DNA of 42,686 nucleotides from JAJTGZ01 sp964403525 (lineage in GTDB: Bacteria > Planctomycetota > Phycisphaerae > Phycisphaerales > UBA1924), in assembly GCA_964403525.1 (NCBI GenBank), contig CAYOGE010000031.1, positions 1 through 42,686 on the forward strand, read 5' to 3'. Each line of letters begins with the position of its first letter. Position 1 is the first letter of the stretch. Positions 25,427 to 33,663 of the stretch are shown in pieces. The position numbers and the translations under genes are program-made. The notes beneath the pieces are model-generated. The model did no database searches. It was not told the origin of the DNA and saw only the letters and a list, made by a program, of their open reading frames with translations.

Positions 25427-26863
25427 GTGAAGGTTTCTCCGCGATCGTCATGGTGGCGTTTGATGGTGTATGCAGCGCCGCTTGCGGTGATGCTGGGGCT
25501 CTGGCTGCCGGGGTGCAACGACGGGTGGTTTCACACCGACAGCCACTACTACGCGGCGGTAGGGATGGAGGCGTGGCGGACGCACGAGTTTGTGGAGCTA
25601 CGGCTGGGGGACGCGCCGTACCACAACAAGCCGCCGCTGGCGCTGCTGATTCACGGCTGGTTTCTCTCGACGTTTGGCGTGAAGATGTGGGTGGCGCGGC
25701 TTCCCTCACTGATCGCGGCGATGGGGGGGACGCTGGGCGTGGTGAAGCTGGTGTCGATGCTGGGTGGGCGTCGGCTGGCGCTGCTGTCTGGGCTGGTGCT
25801 TGTGACGACGCTCGAGTACACGCGGTACACGCGGGCGATCTCGCTGGACCTCTGGCTGGGGTGCGCGATGGTGTGGGGGCTGGTGGCGGTGGCGTGGGCG
25901 TGGCGCGACGGGCGGCCGTGGCGTGTTGTGTGGGCCGGGCTGGCGGTAGGGCTTGGGCTTTTGATCAAGCCGATCGTGGCGTTGTTTGTGCTGGTGGCGG
26001 GCGGGGTGTGGCTGTTTGTGACGGGTCGGCGGGCGGGCGCGTGGTGGGGGGCGTTGCTGGTGGCGCTGGCGGTTGCGCTGGCGGTGGCGGCGCCCTGGTT
26101 TGTGGCGATGGTGATGCGGTTCCCCGGGTCGTTTGCCGACACGTTCTTTGTGAAGCAGTCGCTGGAGCGGCTGGGGTGGGAGACCAACCGCGAGTGGTGG
26201 TACTACCTGTCGATCGCGGTGCAGTCGTACTGGCCGTGGATCGCGGCGGCGGTCGCGGCGGGCGTGCTCTCGGCGCGCGGGCGGATGAAGGGTGACCGTG
26301 CGCGCGACCTGCTTGTGCTGGCGTGGGTGTGGTCGCTGGCGTGGCTGGTGATGATCAGTCTGGCGGGGGACAAGCACGGCCGCTACGCGGTGCCGTCGTA
26401 CCTGCTGCTGTGCGTGCCGGTTGCGTGGTGGGTCGCGGCTGCGCTGCCGCGTGCGGCGCGGGCGGTGCGGCGCGCGATGCTCACGTGGGTTGGGCCGGCG
26501 GTTGCGGCTTGCGGGCTGGTGGTGTCTGCCGGCGCGATGGTGGCGGGGGTGCAGTTGCAGAAGCCGCGGTCTGAGGTGTGGGACACGCTGATGGGCGAGC
26601 TGTCGGCGCACCCGCCGGCGGGCGTGCGAACGACGGCCGCGGCGAACAAGGCGGCGTCGCACGTGGTGCTGCTGGGGCGCGAGTGGCCGCGGCTGGTCAC
26701 GGAGGCTTCGCCGGCGCAGGCGGGCGAGGTGGTGTTGATGCAGGGCGACGAGGCGCGTGAAGCGCTCGCTGACGGCCTGCGGGGTGAGAAGATCGCGGAG
26801 GGGAAGGAGGTCACGGCGTTCCGACTGGAGGCGCAGTGGCCGCGTGCGAAGGGTCGGCGGTGA
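25427..26863 (+). CDS. Membrane glycosyltransferase, ArnT/PMT (GT39/GT83)-like
   Basis: 478 residues with about eleven hydrophobic segments. The first periplasmic loop contains GWFHTDSHYYAAVGMEAWRTHEFV and then YHNKPPLALLIHGW, the arrangement of an acidic/aromatic loop plus K-P-P-L seen in ArnT and protein mannosyltransferase relatives, which transfer sugars from polyprenyl-phosphate donors to lipid A, glycans or proteins. Acceptor and donor are not predictable. The start is uncertain: TTG 25421, GTG 25427 and ATG 25463 are all in frame with little ribosome-site support; I give GTG 25427. Codons end mostly in G, giving the plus strand a strong G bias here. Confidence 0.82.
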   Translation: MKVSPRSSWWRLMVYAAPLAVMLGLWLPGCNDGWFHTDSHYYAAVGMEAWRTHEFVELRLGDAPYHNKPPLALLIHGWFLSTFGVKMWVARLPSLIAAMGGTLGVVKLVSMLGGRRLALLSGLVLVTTLEYTRYTRAISLDLWLGCAMVWGLVAVAWAWRDGRPWRVVWAGLAVGLGLLIKPIVALFVLVAGGVWLFVTGRRAGAWWGALLVALAVALAVAAPWFVAMVMRFPGSFADTFFVKQSLERLGWETNREWWYYLSIAVQSYWPWIAAAVAAGVLSARGRMKGDRARDLLVLAWVWSLAWLVMISLAGDKHGRYAVPSYLLLCVPVAWWVAAALPRAARAVRRAMLTWVGPAVAACGLVVSAGAMVAGVQLQKPRSEVWDTLMGELSAHPPAGVRTTAAANKAASHVVLLGREWPRLVTEASPAQAGEVVLMQGDEAREALADGLRGEKIAEGKEVTAFRLEAQWPRAKGRR

Positions 26864-26997
26864 GCGCGGGGCGTTGTGAGCGGCGGCGTGTTTTTCTCGC
26901 GGCGGGCGCAGTGTTTGGTGTGTGTGCGCGCTGACGTTTGCTTGCGCGCGGTCTACAGTGCGAGCGGCAGAGGGGACGCCCCCTTGCCGCACAAGAC

Positions 26998-28593
26998 GTG
27001 AACGCACCCGCCGCTTCTTCGCCGACTTCTGAGACCGCACGATCGCCGGTTCGATCGCGTGGACGTGACCATCTGCTGCGTGCGGCGGTGATCGGGCTGG
27101 TGAGCGGGGCGCTGGCGGTGCTGTTCAAGATGGCGCTTGGGCACGCGGAGCGGTCGCGGTGGGCGCTGCTTGAGCGCTGCCACAGCGTTCCGGCGTGGGG
27201 CTGGGCGGTGCTTCCGCTGATCGGTCTGGTGCTGGGCTCGCTGGCTGGGTGGATGACGGCGCGCTGGTCGGCGGAGTCGGCCGGGAGCGGCATCCCGCAC
27301 CTGAAGGGCGTGCTGCTGCACGTGCGGACGCTCGACTGGCGGCGCGTGCTGCCGGTGAAGTTTGTTGCGGGTGTGATGGGGATCGGGTCGGGGCTGTGCC
27401 TGGGGCGCGAGGGGCCGACGGTGCAGATGGGTGCGGCGGCGGCGCAGATGCTGACGAAGGTGCTGCGCACGCCGAAGGGTGACGTGAACCAGTTGCTGTC
27501 TGCGGGGGCCGGGGCGGGTCTTGCGGCGGCGTTCAACGCGCCGCTGGCGGGGCTGGTGTTTGTGATTGAGGAGTTGCACCGCGAGTTCTCGTCGCGCACG
27601 GCGATGGGTGCGCTGGTGGCGGCGGTGATCGCGACGGTGGTGGCGCAGTACTTCACTGGTGACGTGTCAACGTTCACGGTGAAGGGGATCCACGCGTTGC
27701 CGCTGGGGCTGCTGCCGCTGACTGTGCCGCTTGGGGTAGCGGCGGGTGTGGGCGGCGTGCTGTTCAACCGGGCGTTGATGCGTGCGTCGGCGGCGTCTTT
27801 CGCGTTGCCGGGCCGGATGAAGAAGTGGCGGTGGGCGCTGCCCGGCCTGGTGTGCGCGGGGATCGGGCTGGTGGCGTGGTGGGTGCCCGAGGCGGCGGGC
27901 GCGGGGCACGCGCTGGCCGAGTCGCTGCTGACTGGCGAGTTGAAGGCGGGGCTTGCGGTGCTCGCGGGGCTGCTGGTGCTGAAGTTCCTGCTGACAGCGT
28001 TGAGCTATGGGTCGGGAGCGCCCGGGGGCATCTTTGCGCCGATGCTGGTGCTGGGGACGCTGGTTGGCGGCATCTTTGCGGCGGGGCTTGAGCGGTTGTG
28101 GCCGTCGACGGGGATCGCGGCGGGCTCGATCGCGGTGCTGGGGATGGCGGGGTTCTTCGTTGCATCTGTGCGGGCGCCGCTGACTGGGATCGTGCTGATC
28201 AGCGAGATGACGGGCGGCTACGAGCTGCTGCTGCCGATCTGCATCGTGTGCCTGCTTGCGTACCTGACGGCGGTTGCGCTGCGCGATCACCCGATCTACG
28301 ACGCGCTGCTGGAGGCGGACCTTGCGCGGAACGGGGCCGACGCGGCGACGGTGGGCGACTCGGTGCGGCCGCTGTACATGTCCGTGCAGTCGGGCTCGCC
28401 GATGGCGGGGGCACCGATCTCCGGCGCGGGACTGCCGACGGGTTGCCTGATCGTGGGCGTGGAGCGTGCCGGGCGGACGCTGCTGCCGGTGGATGAGCTT
28501 GTGCTGCTGCCGGGCGATCACATCAGCGTGCTGATCCCCGCGGGCAGGCCGCGCGAGGCGATGGTGGTGGCGGCGCGCTGCTGCGGCATGTGA
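26998..28593 (+). CDS. ClC-family chloride channel/antiporter with TrkA-C-like tail
   Basis: 531 residues. The selectivity-filter motifs of ClC proteins are present: GSGIPHLKG (residue 96), GREGPTVQMG (136, with the gating Glu138) and GSGAPGGIFAPM (near 340). Gating Glu and the bacterial setting suggest an H+/Cl- exchanger rather than a channel. The last about 80 residues (LYMSVQSGSPMAGAPISGAG...LLPGDHISVLIPAG) look like a TrkA-C/RCK-C ligand-binding domain, a known fusion that may make transport respond to a small molecule. It starts at GTG 26998, 134 bp after the glycosyltransferase gene; the frame is open to 26938 but the Arg-rich part upstream is not needed. Confidence 0.92.
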   Translation: MNAPAASSPTSETARSPVRSRGRDHLLRAAVIGLVSGALAVLFKMALGHAERSRWALLERCHSVPAWGWAVLPLIGLVLGSLAGWMTARWSAESAGSGIPHLKGVLLHVRTLDWRRVLPVKFVAGVMGIGSGLCLGREGPTVQMGAAAAQMLTKVLRTPKGDVNQLLSAGAGAGLAAAFNAPLAGLVFVIEELHREFSSRTAMGALVAAVIATVVAQYFTGDVSTFTVKGIHALPLGLLPLTVPLGVAAGVGGVLFNRALMRASAASFALPGRMKKWRWALPGLVCAGIGLVAWWVPEAAGAGHALAESLLTGELKAGLAVLAGLLVLKFLLTALSYGSGAPGGIFAPMLVLGTLVGGIFAAGLERLWPSTGIAAGSIAVLGMAGFFVASVRAPLTGIVLISEMTGGYELLLPICIVCLLAYLTAVALRDHPIYDALLEADLARNGADAATVGDSVRPLYMSVQSGSPMAGAPISGAGLPTGCLIVGVERAGRTLLPVDELVLLPGDHISVLIPAGRPREAMVVAARCCGM

Positions 28594-28636
28594 ATGGGTG
28601 GGCGTGGGTGGTGGTGGGGGTGGGGTGGGGCCAGAA

Positions 28637-28666
28637 TGAAGAACAGCCCGGCGCGTGCGCCGGGCT
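28637..28666 (-). terminator. Probable terminator of the spondin/PEP-CTERM gene
   Basis: Perfect 10-bp stem AGCCCGGCGC / GCGCCGGGCT with a 2-base loop (28645-28666). On the minus strand it is followed by GTTCTTCATTC, a weak T tract. It lies 37 bp past the stop of the gene ending at 28703. Confidence 0.6.
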
Positions 28667-28702
28667 GCCGGGAGGAGAGGGGCGTCGTCGTTCTGGGTTG
28701 GA

Positions 28703-29494
28703 TCAGCGTGCGGTGCGCCGGCGTGAGGGGCGGAGCGCTGCGAGGCCGGCGAGCCCGAGCGTGGCGGCAGCGCCAGGTGTGGGGACGAGCTCGAAAGTGA
28801 TGCGGGCGAGCTGGTCGCTGCTGCCGGGGAGGTTTGAGAAGGTGTAGCCAGCGGGGGTGGAGGCGTTGAGGTAGGGGTTGAAGTTGCCGCCGGGGGTGAT
28901 GAGCCCGTTCTCTGCTGTGTGGTCGCCGGCGTTCTGGCCGACGATGAAGGCGGCACCGGAGGGGGCGTTGACCTCTGTGCCGGCGTCCCAGATGCTGCCG
29001 CCGGTGAGGGTGATTGAGGGGTTGAGGAAGTTGCCGGCGGCGTCAAAGAGCGCGTAGCCGGTGGGGTTGTCGTTGCCGAAGAACATGTCGTTGCTCGGCA
29101 CGACCATCGAGCCGAAGCTGAAGTAGCGGTTGGTGGCCGTGTCGAGGCTGAAGACCATGGTGCCCGATGAGCCGGGGAGGAAGATGCCGGGCCCGAAGCC
29201 GCCGACGGTTGCGGTGACGGTTCCGGAGACGCCCTGCGGGAAGGACGAGGCGAACTCGGAGAGGTAGGCGGCGCCGTTGCCGGACTCTGCGATGTTCTGC
29301 GTGCCCGGCGCGGCGGCGGCGCCGTTGTTGAAGGCGTCGAAGCCCCCGTTGTGGAAGGCGACGGTGAAGGGGGAGAAGGCGACGCCGTTGGCGCCGACGA
29401 GGCTCTGGATGGTGACGCGCACCTGAACGACGTCGGCGCTTGCGACGCCGGCGAGTGCGAGCAGACCGACCGCGCTGGTAAGGAGCATGTTCAT
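28703..29494 (-). CDS. Secreted spondin-N-like protein with PEP-CTERM-type sorting tail
   Basis: 263 residues. A signal peptide (MNMLLTSAVGLLALAGVASA) is followed by a domain with VRVTIQSLVGANGVAFSPFTVAFHNGGFDAFNNG and later AESGNGAAYLSEFAS, the pattern of bacterial spondin_N domains. The C-terminus VPTPGAAATLGLAGLAALRPSRRR is a PEP-CTERM-like signal: VPTPG motif, hydrophobic helix, basic end. In such systems an exosortase-type enzyme cleaves the tail and delivers the protein to the surface; none is visible in this window. ATG 29494 follows AGAGGAA at good spacing. It lies 83 bp downstream of the anti-sigma gene on the same strand, so it may belong to that regulon. Confidence 0.88.
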   Translation of the reverse strand: MNMLLTSAVGLLALAGVASADVVQVRVTIQSLVGANGVAFSPFTVAFHNGGFDAFNNGAAAAPGTQNIAESGNGAAYLSEFASSFPQGVSGTVTATVGGFGPGIFLPGSSGTMVFSLDTATNRYFSFGSMVVPSNDMFFGNDNPTGYALFDAAGNFLNPSITLTGGSIWDAGTEVNAPSGAAFIVGQNAGDHTAENGLITPGGNFNPYLNASTPAGYTFSNLPGSSDQLARITFELVPTPGAAATLGLAGLAALRPSRRRTAR

Positions 29495-29528
29495 GTTGAT
29501 TCCTCTCTGCGATGTGAAAGAACGTGGC

Positions 29529-29566
29529 GCTCCCCGCCCGGCGGACGGGCGACAACTCCGGGGAGC
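29529..29566 (-). other. GC-rich hairpin between anti-sigma and spondin genes
   Basis: Outer arms GCTCCCC / GGGGAGC (29529-29535 and 29560-29566) enclose an inner CGCCCG / CGGGCG stem. It has no T tract, so a processing or attenuating structure is more likely than a full terminator. Confidence 0.45.
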
Positions 29567-29577
29567 CCTGACGCTGG

Positions 29578-29901
29578 TTAGTCGTTCTCGGGCGGCGCGC
29601 CTTGCAGAGAATCGGCGCGGCCTCGCGGTTTTTCTGTGAGCGTTGTGTTCAGACGCTGGCGCACGGCGGCGGGCATGGCGAGGGGCAACGGCGCGGCGAC
29701 CGATTCTGCGCGGGCGAGCGAGCGGAGCTTTGCGAGCTGGCGGTTGAACGCGCGGCAGGAGCTGCAGATGCACAGGTGCAGGCGCAGGCCGAGGCGCTCG
29801 CCGGGCGAGAGCTGGCCGTCCATGCGGCGCGAGAGGAACACGGCCTGCGCGCTGCAGGGTCGGCTGAGGACCCGGAATGTGTCGCGGAGGTACCGGATCA
29901 C
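29578..29901 (-). CDS. Putative zinc-finger anti-sigma factor
   Basis: 107 residues starting at GTG 29901, which overlaps the ECF sigma stop as GTGA. The motif LRLHLCICSSCRAF gives His-x3-Cys-x2-Cys, the ZAS/zf-HC2 zinc-binding signature of anti-sigma factors, preceded by LSRRMDGQLSPGERLGL, which matches the usual L-S-x-x-x-D-x-x-L-x-x-x-E-R pattern. There is no membrane segment after it, so it is probably a cytosolic ZAS protein that could sense redox state, rather than a membrane-anchored one. The C-terminal 45 residues are basic and poorly ordered. Confidence 0.8.
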   Translation of the reverse strand: MIRYLRDTFRVLSRPCSAQAVFLSRRMDGQLSPGERLGLRLHLCICSSCRAFNRQLAKLRSLARAESVAAPLPLAMPAAVRQRLNTTLTEKPRGRADSLQGAPPEND

Positions 29902-30545
29902 TTCGAGCCTTTCTTCATCGCGCTGCTCGCGGCGCGTGGGGCCGGCGGCGGGTTCAGCGTCGAGTCGATGCACTTGCGCAGGCTTGCGCGGGCGCGGTGG
30001 AGCCTGGTCCAGAGGTTTGTCGCGGAGATTCCCAGCGCCTGACAGACGGTATCGGGGGGCAGGTCGCGGAGCTCGCGGAGTTCCAGGGCGTCCTTGAGGA
30101 TGTCGGGGAGCTTGTCCATGCAGGCGCGGTAGGCGGTGCGGAGCGGGTCTTCGCCGGGTGTTTCGGCGGTCGGCGCTGCGCGGTCCCAGTTTCCGGGCTT
30201 TCTGGCCCATTTGCCCCGGCGGTTGAACTCGTCGGTCGGTTCGGGGGGCAGGTCTTCGGTGTGCGTTGGGTCGATGGAAGCGACGGCGCCGGCGCGGGCG
30301 CGGCGGCGGTAGTGGTCAACAACCTTGTTTGACATGATTCCCAAGAGCCAGGTCTCGGCGGATGAACGGCCTTCAAACGAGGCCGCGGCCTTGAGCGCGG
30401 CCAGCAGCGTCTCCTGCACGATGTCCTCGGCGTGCTGCTGTCCGACGCGCGACACGGCGAAACGCCAGAGCGCATCGCCGTGATCGTCGAGCCAGACCTG
30501 CAAGGCCTGGGCGTGGGGTCGTGTTGCGGTCTGGCGTTGCGTCAA
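29898..30545 (-). CDS. ECF-family RNA polymerase sigma factor
   Basis: 215 residues with the chosen start. Region 2 reads ALWRFAVSRVGQQHAEDIVQETLLAAL...SSAETWLLGIMSNKVVDHYRRRAR, and region 4 reads LPDILKDALELRELRDLPPDTVCQALGISATNLWTRLHRARASLRKC. Both regions needed for -10 and -35 recognition are complete. A variable acidic linker rich in Pro and Glu lies between them. No ATG occurs at a sensible place; the only one (30788) would add an 80-residue low-complexity N-terminus. TTG 30545 is the most likely start. It is coupled to the anti-sigma gene and probably controls the downstream PEP-CTERM gene. Confidence 0.85.
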   Translation of the reverse strand: MTQRQTATRPHAQALQVWLDDHGDALWRFAVSRVGQQHAEDIVQETLLAALKAAASFEGRSSAETWLLGIMSNKVVDHYRRRARAGAVASIDPTHTEDLPPEPTDEFNRRGKWARKPGNWDRAAPTAETPGEDPLRTAYRACMDKLPDILKDALELRELRDLPPDTVCQALGISATNLWTRLHRARASLRKCIDSTLNPPPAPRAASSAMKKGSK

Positions 30546-30765
30546 GGCGTGTGACTCTATGGAGCGGCGCAGGTGCGCAGGAGGGCGCGTGACTGCGGTT
30601 ACGCGTGGAGTCGGGGGCGCGTTCGCGCTGCCGCGAGCTGGTTTGTCAGGCGCGGGTTTTTCGAGCGACAGACGGGTGATGGTGAGAACCGCCGCGGCCC
30701 GGCGGGGCGCGGTTACTCGCGCGGAGGTGGATGGGGAGGTGGAGTGGTGCGCTCTTGGCGCACGG

Positions 30766-31584
30766 CTACCAGTCGACGCCGCGGACACCGTTTGGTGTGA
30801 GCATGAGCCGGTAGAGGATGCCGAGTTGGGTGTCGTCTACGCGGTGGTCGGCGGCGTCGAGGGCGACGCCGTTGATGATTTCGGCGGCGGTCCGGACGCG
30901 GGCGGAACCGTCGACGGCGGCGACGGGTCGGTTGTAGGTGACGAGGGGGACGCTGCGCGTTCGCGCATCCCAGTGTTCGTGGTACGGGTAGTTGTCGAAG
31001 AGGAGGGCTTTACGGTCGGGCTGACGGACAGTGGCGGTGGTGCCCGGGCGAGCGGAGGTCTTTGTCCAGCGTGGACTTGCGGGGTCGAGCGTGTCTGGAT
31101 TGATGTAGAGCGCGGCGGAGAACCAGTACGACGGGGGGGTTTCGAACGGGGAACCGTCGGGGGTTTTCTCGCCTTCGACAAGGTCTGTGCGCGTGTCGGC
31201 TGGGCAGCGTGGTCGTCGATAGGCGCGTTCTTTTCCGAAGGCGCCTGACATGGCGAGCCAGGGGCGCGAACCGGCGAGGGTGATGTATCCGGCGGGGGCG
31301 AACGGGGCGCCAACGTCAACGGTTGTGCGGTAGGGGACGTCGTGCAGGTCGGCGGTGAAGCCGTAGGGGAAGTAGTCTTTGTAGTCGTTTGCGTATTGGG
31401 TGGTGAGCAGCGCCTGCTGGTGGAGCGCGCCGACGCAGGCCTGGGTCTTGGCGGCGCGCCGTGCGAGGCCGATCGCCGGCGCGGCGATCGCCAGCAGAAG
31501 CGAGATGACCAGGATGGTCGTCAGCAGTTCGACGATCGAGAACGCGTGCGGGTGCGGCATTTCGTGCGTCGGGGCGTGCTGCAT
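30766..31584 (-). CDS. Type II secretion/type IV pilus-like pseudopilin
   Basis: 272 residues. The N-terminus has a prepilin signal: a short basic leader with several His, then A-FSIVELLTTILVISLLLAIAAPA with Glu at position +5 of the mature protein. The cleavage context is Ala-Phe rather than Gly-Phe, an accepted variant. The rest resembles planctomycete pseudopilins with a globular beta-rich head: MSGAFGKERAYRRPRCPAD, SYWFSAALYINPD, KALLFDNYPYHEHW and VTYNRPVAAVDGSA, the last like the H-x-G-G-x-N-x-x-F-x-D-G stretch of this family. It starts 22 bp after the anchored-protein gene, so the three genes 32892-30766 form one operon. A second ATG at 31560 is also possible. Confidence 0.82.
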   Translation of the reverse strand: MQHAPTHEMPHPHAFSIVELLTTILVISLLLAIAAPAIGLARRAAKTQACVGALHQQALLTTQYANDYKDYFPYGFTADLHDVPYRTTVDVGAPFAPAGYITLAGSRPWLAMSGAFGKERAYRRPRCPADTRTDLVEGEKTPDGSPFETPPSYWFSAALYINPDTLDPASPRWTKTSARPGTTATVRQPDRKALLFDNYPYHEHWDARTRSVPLVTYNRPVAAVDGSARVRTAAEIINGVALDAADHRVDDTQLGILYRLMLTPNGVRGVDW

Positions 31585-31606
31585 ACCTGGTCCTTCGCGT
31601 TCGAAG

Positions 31607-32536
31607 TTACATTCGGAGCCGGCGGTAGATCAGTGCCCCGGCTCCGGCACCCAGCAGCAACGCGGCGGCGGTGCGGCCGCCGACGCCCATCCACGAGGCG
31701 GAGCCTTCGGCTCCTGCGCTGGGGTTTGCGGGTGATCCTGGCTCACCGGCGGCGACGGGCTCGAAGTGTTCGTCGATGAACTCTCCGGTCTTGACGTTCA
31801 GCAGCGCGAGTCCCTTGGGCAGGCGGGGTTGGGGTGGCGGGCCGGGCGTGATGGGCGCAACGCTGACGCAAGAGACTCTTTTGCGGAGCGGGGGCGGGGT
31901 GGCATCGGCCGGGCCGAACACGATGTCGTCGATCATCGGCCACCGGGCGCCGCCAGGAAGATCTTTCCATTGCGTGAACGTCTGGGACATGCGGCTGCTT
32001 GGCGACCAGCCGGACACGATGCTCAGCGTCTGAGCTGCGCCGTCCCAAGCGACCGTCCAGTGGCGGTGGCGAGGCTTGAGGTCGCCGGTTGAGGTCACAA
32101 AGTCCGCCGTCCACAGCGATTGATCGACGGTCCACTTGATTTCGTTTGGAGTGAGCGTCTCCATGCAGCGCAAGAGGCTGATGGGTGAGACGAACAACTC
32201 GCATCCGCCGCCGCGGTGATGCAGCGGGTTGTGTTCGACGACGCCCTTGAGTGAATCGACCTGATACGAGACGGTGAGGGCGGGGGTCCAGAGTTCGCAA
32301 CTCTGCAGCACGTACCCGGCTGGGCCCTTGTTCAAGGATTGTGTTGCCCTGCCCCAGTCGGAGGCGGACTCGACTTCGTAGAGGTCGTAGGGCTCGGCGT
32401 CCTGGTTGTTGATTGATATCGCCTGGCAGTGCACGGCGTTTGGGAGACGGAGTTCGGCGCGCAGGGCTGCAACCGAGGGTGGCGGAGCGACCGCCTGGCC
32501 GGTTGCGGCGAGCGTCAGGCAGCACAGTGCGATCAC
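31607..32536 (-). CDS. Exported protein with C-terminal membrane anchor, unknown function
   Basis: 309 residues from GTG 32536, which overlaps the stop of the Cys-rich gene as GTGA. It has a signal peptide (IALCCLTLAATGQAVA), a central domain of about 220 residues with alternating beta strands (ALTVSYQVDSLKG, WTADFVTSTGDLKPRHRHW, HWTVAWDGAAQTLSIVSGWS), a Pro-rich linker (ITPGPPPQPRLPKG), and a C-terminal helix with basic end (TAAALLLGAGAGALIYRRLRM) that would anchor it or serve as a sorting signal. The core resembles LolA-like lipoprotein-carrier folds only loosely. It is co-translated with the Cys-rich peptide and followed by the pseudopilin, so the three probably work together at the envelope. 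Confidence 0.7.
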   Translation of the reverse strand: MIALCCLTLAATGQAVAPPPSVAALRAELRLPNAVHCQAISINNQDAEPYDLYEVESASDWGRATQSLNKGPAGYVLQSCELWTPALTVSYQVDSLKGVVEHNPLHHRGGGCELFVSPISLLRCMETLTPNEIKWTVDQSLWTADFVTSTGDLKPRHRHWTVAWDGAAQTLSIVSGWSPSSRMSQTFTQWKDLPGGARWPMIDDIVFGPADATPPPLRKRVSCVSVAPITPGPPPQPRLPKGLALLNVKTGEFIDEHFEPVAAGEPGSPANPSAGAEGSASWMGVGGRTAAALLLGAGAGALIYRRLRM

Positions 32537-32892
32537 CAGCAGTCTCCAGAGCCGATCTGGTAGGTAATGACGGCCTTGGTAGACGAGTTCCCGATCTTGA
32601 GGCCGCCGCTGCAGCACCCGGCGGAGTTCACTCCGGCGGGCGGCGCGGTGGAGTAGTCGATGCACGGGACCGAAACGGGCGGGCTGGTCGTGCAGGCGTC
32701 GAACCCGGCCCAGAACACCTTGGGGCAGGTATCGGGGGTCGGGCAGGAGGTGTAGGTTGACCGGATGCACGCCGAGCAGGGGATTGACTCTGTGCCGTCG
32801 GCCGGGTGGGAGGTGGGCATGAGGCAAGGGACGGCGACGGCGGCGGCCGCCAGAAGCGAGAGAGCAGCGGCCGACACGAGCGATCTGGGCAT
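32533..32892 (-). CDS. Small secreted Cys-rich protein
   Basis: 119 residues. A signal peptide (LVSAAALSLLAAAAVAVP) precedes a mature part with ten cysteines in under 90 residues, arranged as C...CSAC...SC...TC...AC...PC...GCC...DC. Such spacing suggests several disulfides or metal sites in the periplasm or outside. ATG 32892 is preceded by GGTGGAG at 5 bp, which decides it over GTG 32898. It is the first gene of an operon with the anchored protein and the pseudopilin, and is divergent from the sigma-like gene at 32989 with a 96-bp AT-rich region between. No family recognised. Confidence 0.72.
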   Translation of the reverse strand: MPRSLVSAAALSLLAAAAVAVPCLMPTSHPADGTESIPCSACIRSTYTSCPTPDTCPKVFWAGFDACTTSPPVSVPCIDYSTAPPAGVNSAGCCSGGLKIGNSSTKAVITYQIGSGDCW

Positions 32893-32914
32893 GCGCACTC
32901 CACCAAATGTGAGG

Positions 32915-32942
32915 TTGAAAACTCGGGCAAAACCAGTAATGA
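32915..32942 (+). promoter_or_regulatory. Possible promoter of the sigma-like gene
   Basis: In the AT-rich divergent region, TTGAAA (32915-32920) and TAATGA (32937-32942) are spaced by 16 bp in the plus direction. A second AT-rich spot TATAGT lies at 32953-32958. The assignment is tentative. Confidence 0.35.
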
Positions 32943-32988
32943 TTCTTATGTGTATAGTCTATTTCAGGTGCCGTGTGAGCAGAATCTC

Positions 32989-33663
32989 ATGAGAAAGCAC
33001 AAAAAGAGCGGTGCAAGTCAGACGGACGAACCTGTTTGCAACACGTTCGCTGTGTTTCCTGCCGGATCTTGCCCGGATTCACCCGGACAGAGTACGCACG
33101 GTAACGGTGAACGCTTCTTTGGTCAGGCGCGGAGTCGGGATGAGGTTGCGGCGTTTCTCGTTTCCCACTTGCCGCAGATCGAGCGTCGGCTGAGAGGGAT
33201 GCGGCGCAGGCGAGGGCTTGCGAGCGACGAGAACCAAGACATGACGGCGACGCTGCTGCGCAGGATGGACCACGTTGCGTCGTCGGGTCGGTTGAGGACG
33301 GAGTGCGAGGCGGAGTTCTGGTCATACGTGTGGACGGTTGCGGAGAACATCGCGCGCGAGAGTGAGAAGCGGAGCGAGCGGGAACGGGGCGCATGGGAGG
33401 GTTGCGTTGACTGGGCCGCGGGCGGGGCGGATGTGGTTGACAGTGAGGGCGCGATCGCTGAGGCGGCGCGGGTTGAGCACGCCGCCGGTGGCAACCGCCT
33501 GGACGCGGAGTTGCTGCAGATGCGGGCGCGGGAGAGTTGCGGTTTCACGGCGGCCAACCGCGGGGGCATGTATGCGGTGCTTTCGCTGATGACCGGCTGC
33601 ACGGAGACGGCGTTGCGGCGACGATGGGCCACGTTGCGTGCGCGGTTGAACGGGTCTAAGTGA
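32989..33663 (+). CDS. Divergent sigma-factor-like protein
   Basis: 224 residues. It is not a close match to standard ECF factors, but the middle resembles region 2 (FLVSHLPQIERRLRGMRRRR, DENQDMTATLLRRMD, FWSYVWTVAENIARESEKRS) and the C-terminus resembles region 4 (YAVLSLMTGCTETALRRRWATLRARL, like the D-x-A-x-x-L-G-x-S-x-x-A-x-R-x-R-x-x-R-A-R-x-x-L pattern). The N-terminal 45 residues are low-complexity. It is divergent from the Cys-rich/anchored/pseudopilin operon and overlaps the end of hrpA by 8 bp tail to tail. I infer that it controls the divergent operon. It could instead be an unrelated helical DNA-binding protein. Confidence 0.6.
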   Translation: MRKHKKSGASQTDEPVCNTFAVFPAGSCPDSPGQSTHGNGERFFGQARSRDEVAAFLVSHLPQIERRLRGMRRRRGLASDENQDMTATLLRRMDHVASSGRLRTECEAEFWSYVWTVAENIARESEKRSERERGAWEGCVDWAAGGADVVDSEGAIAEAARVEHAAGGNRLDAELLQMRARESCGFTAANRGGMYAVLSLMTGCTETALRRRWATLRARLNGSK

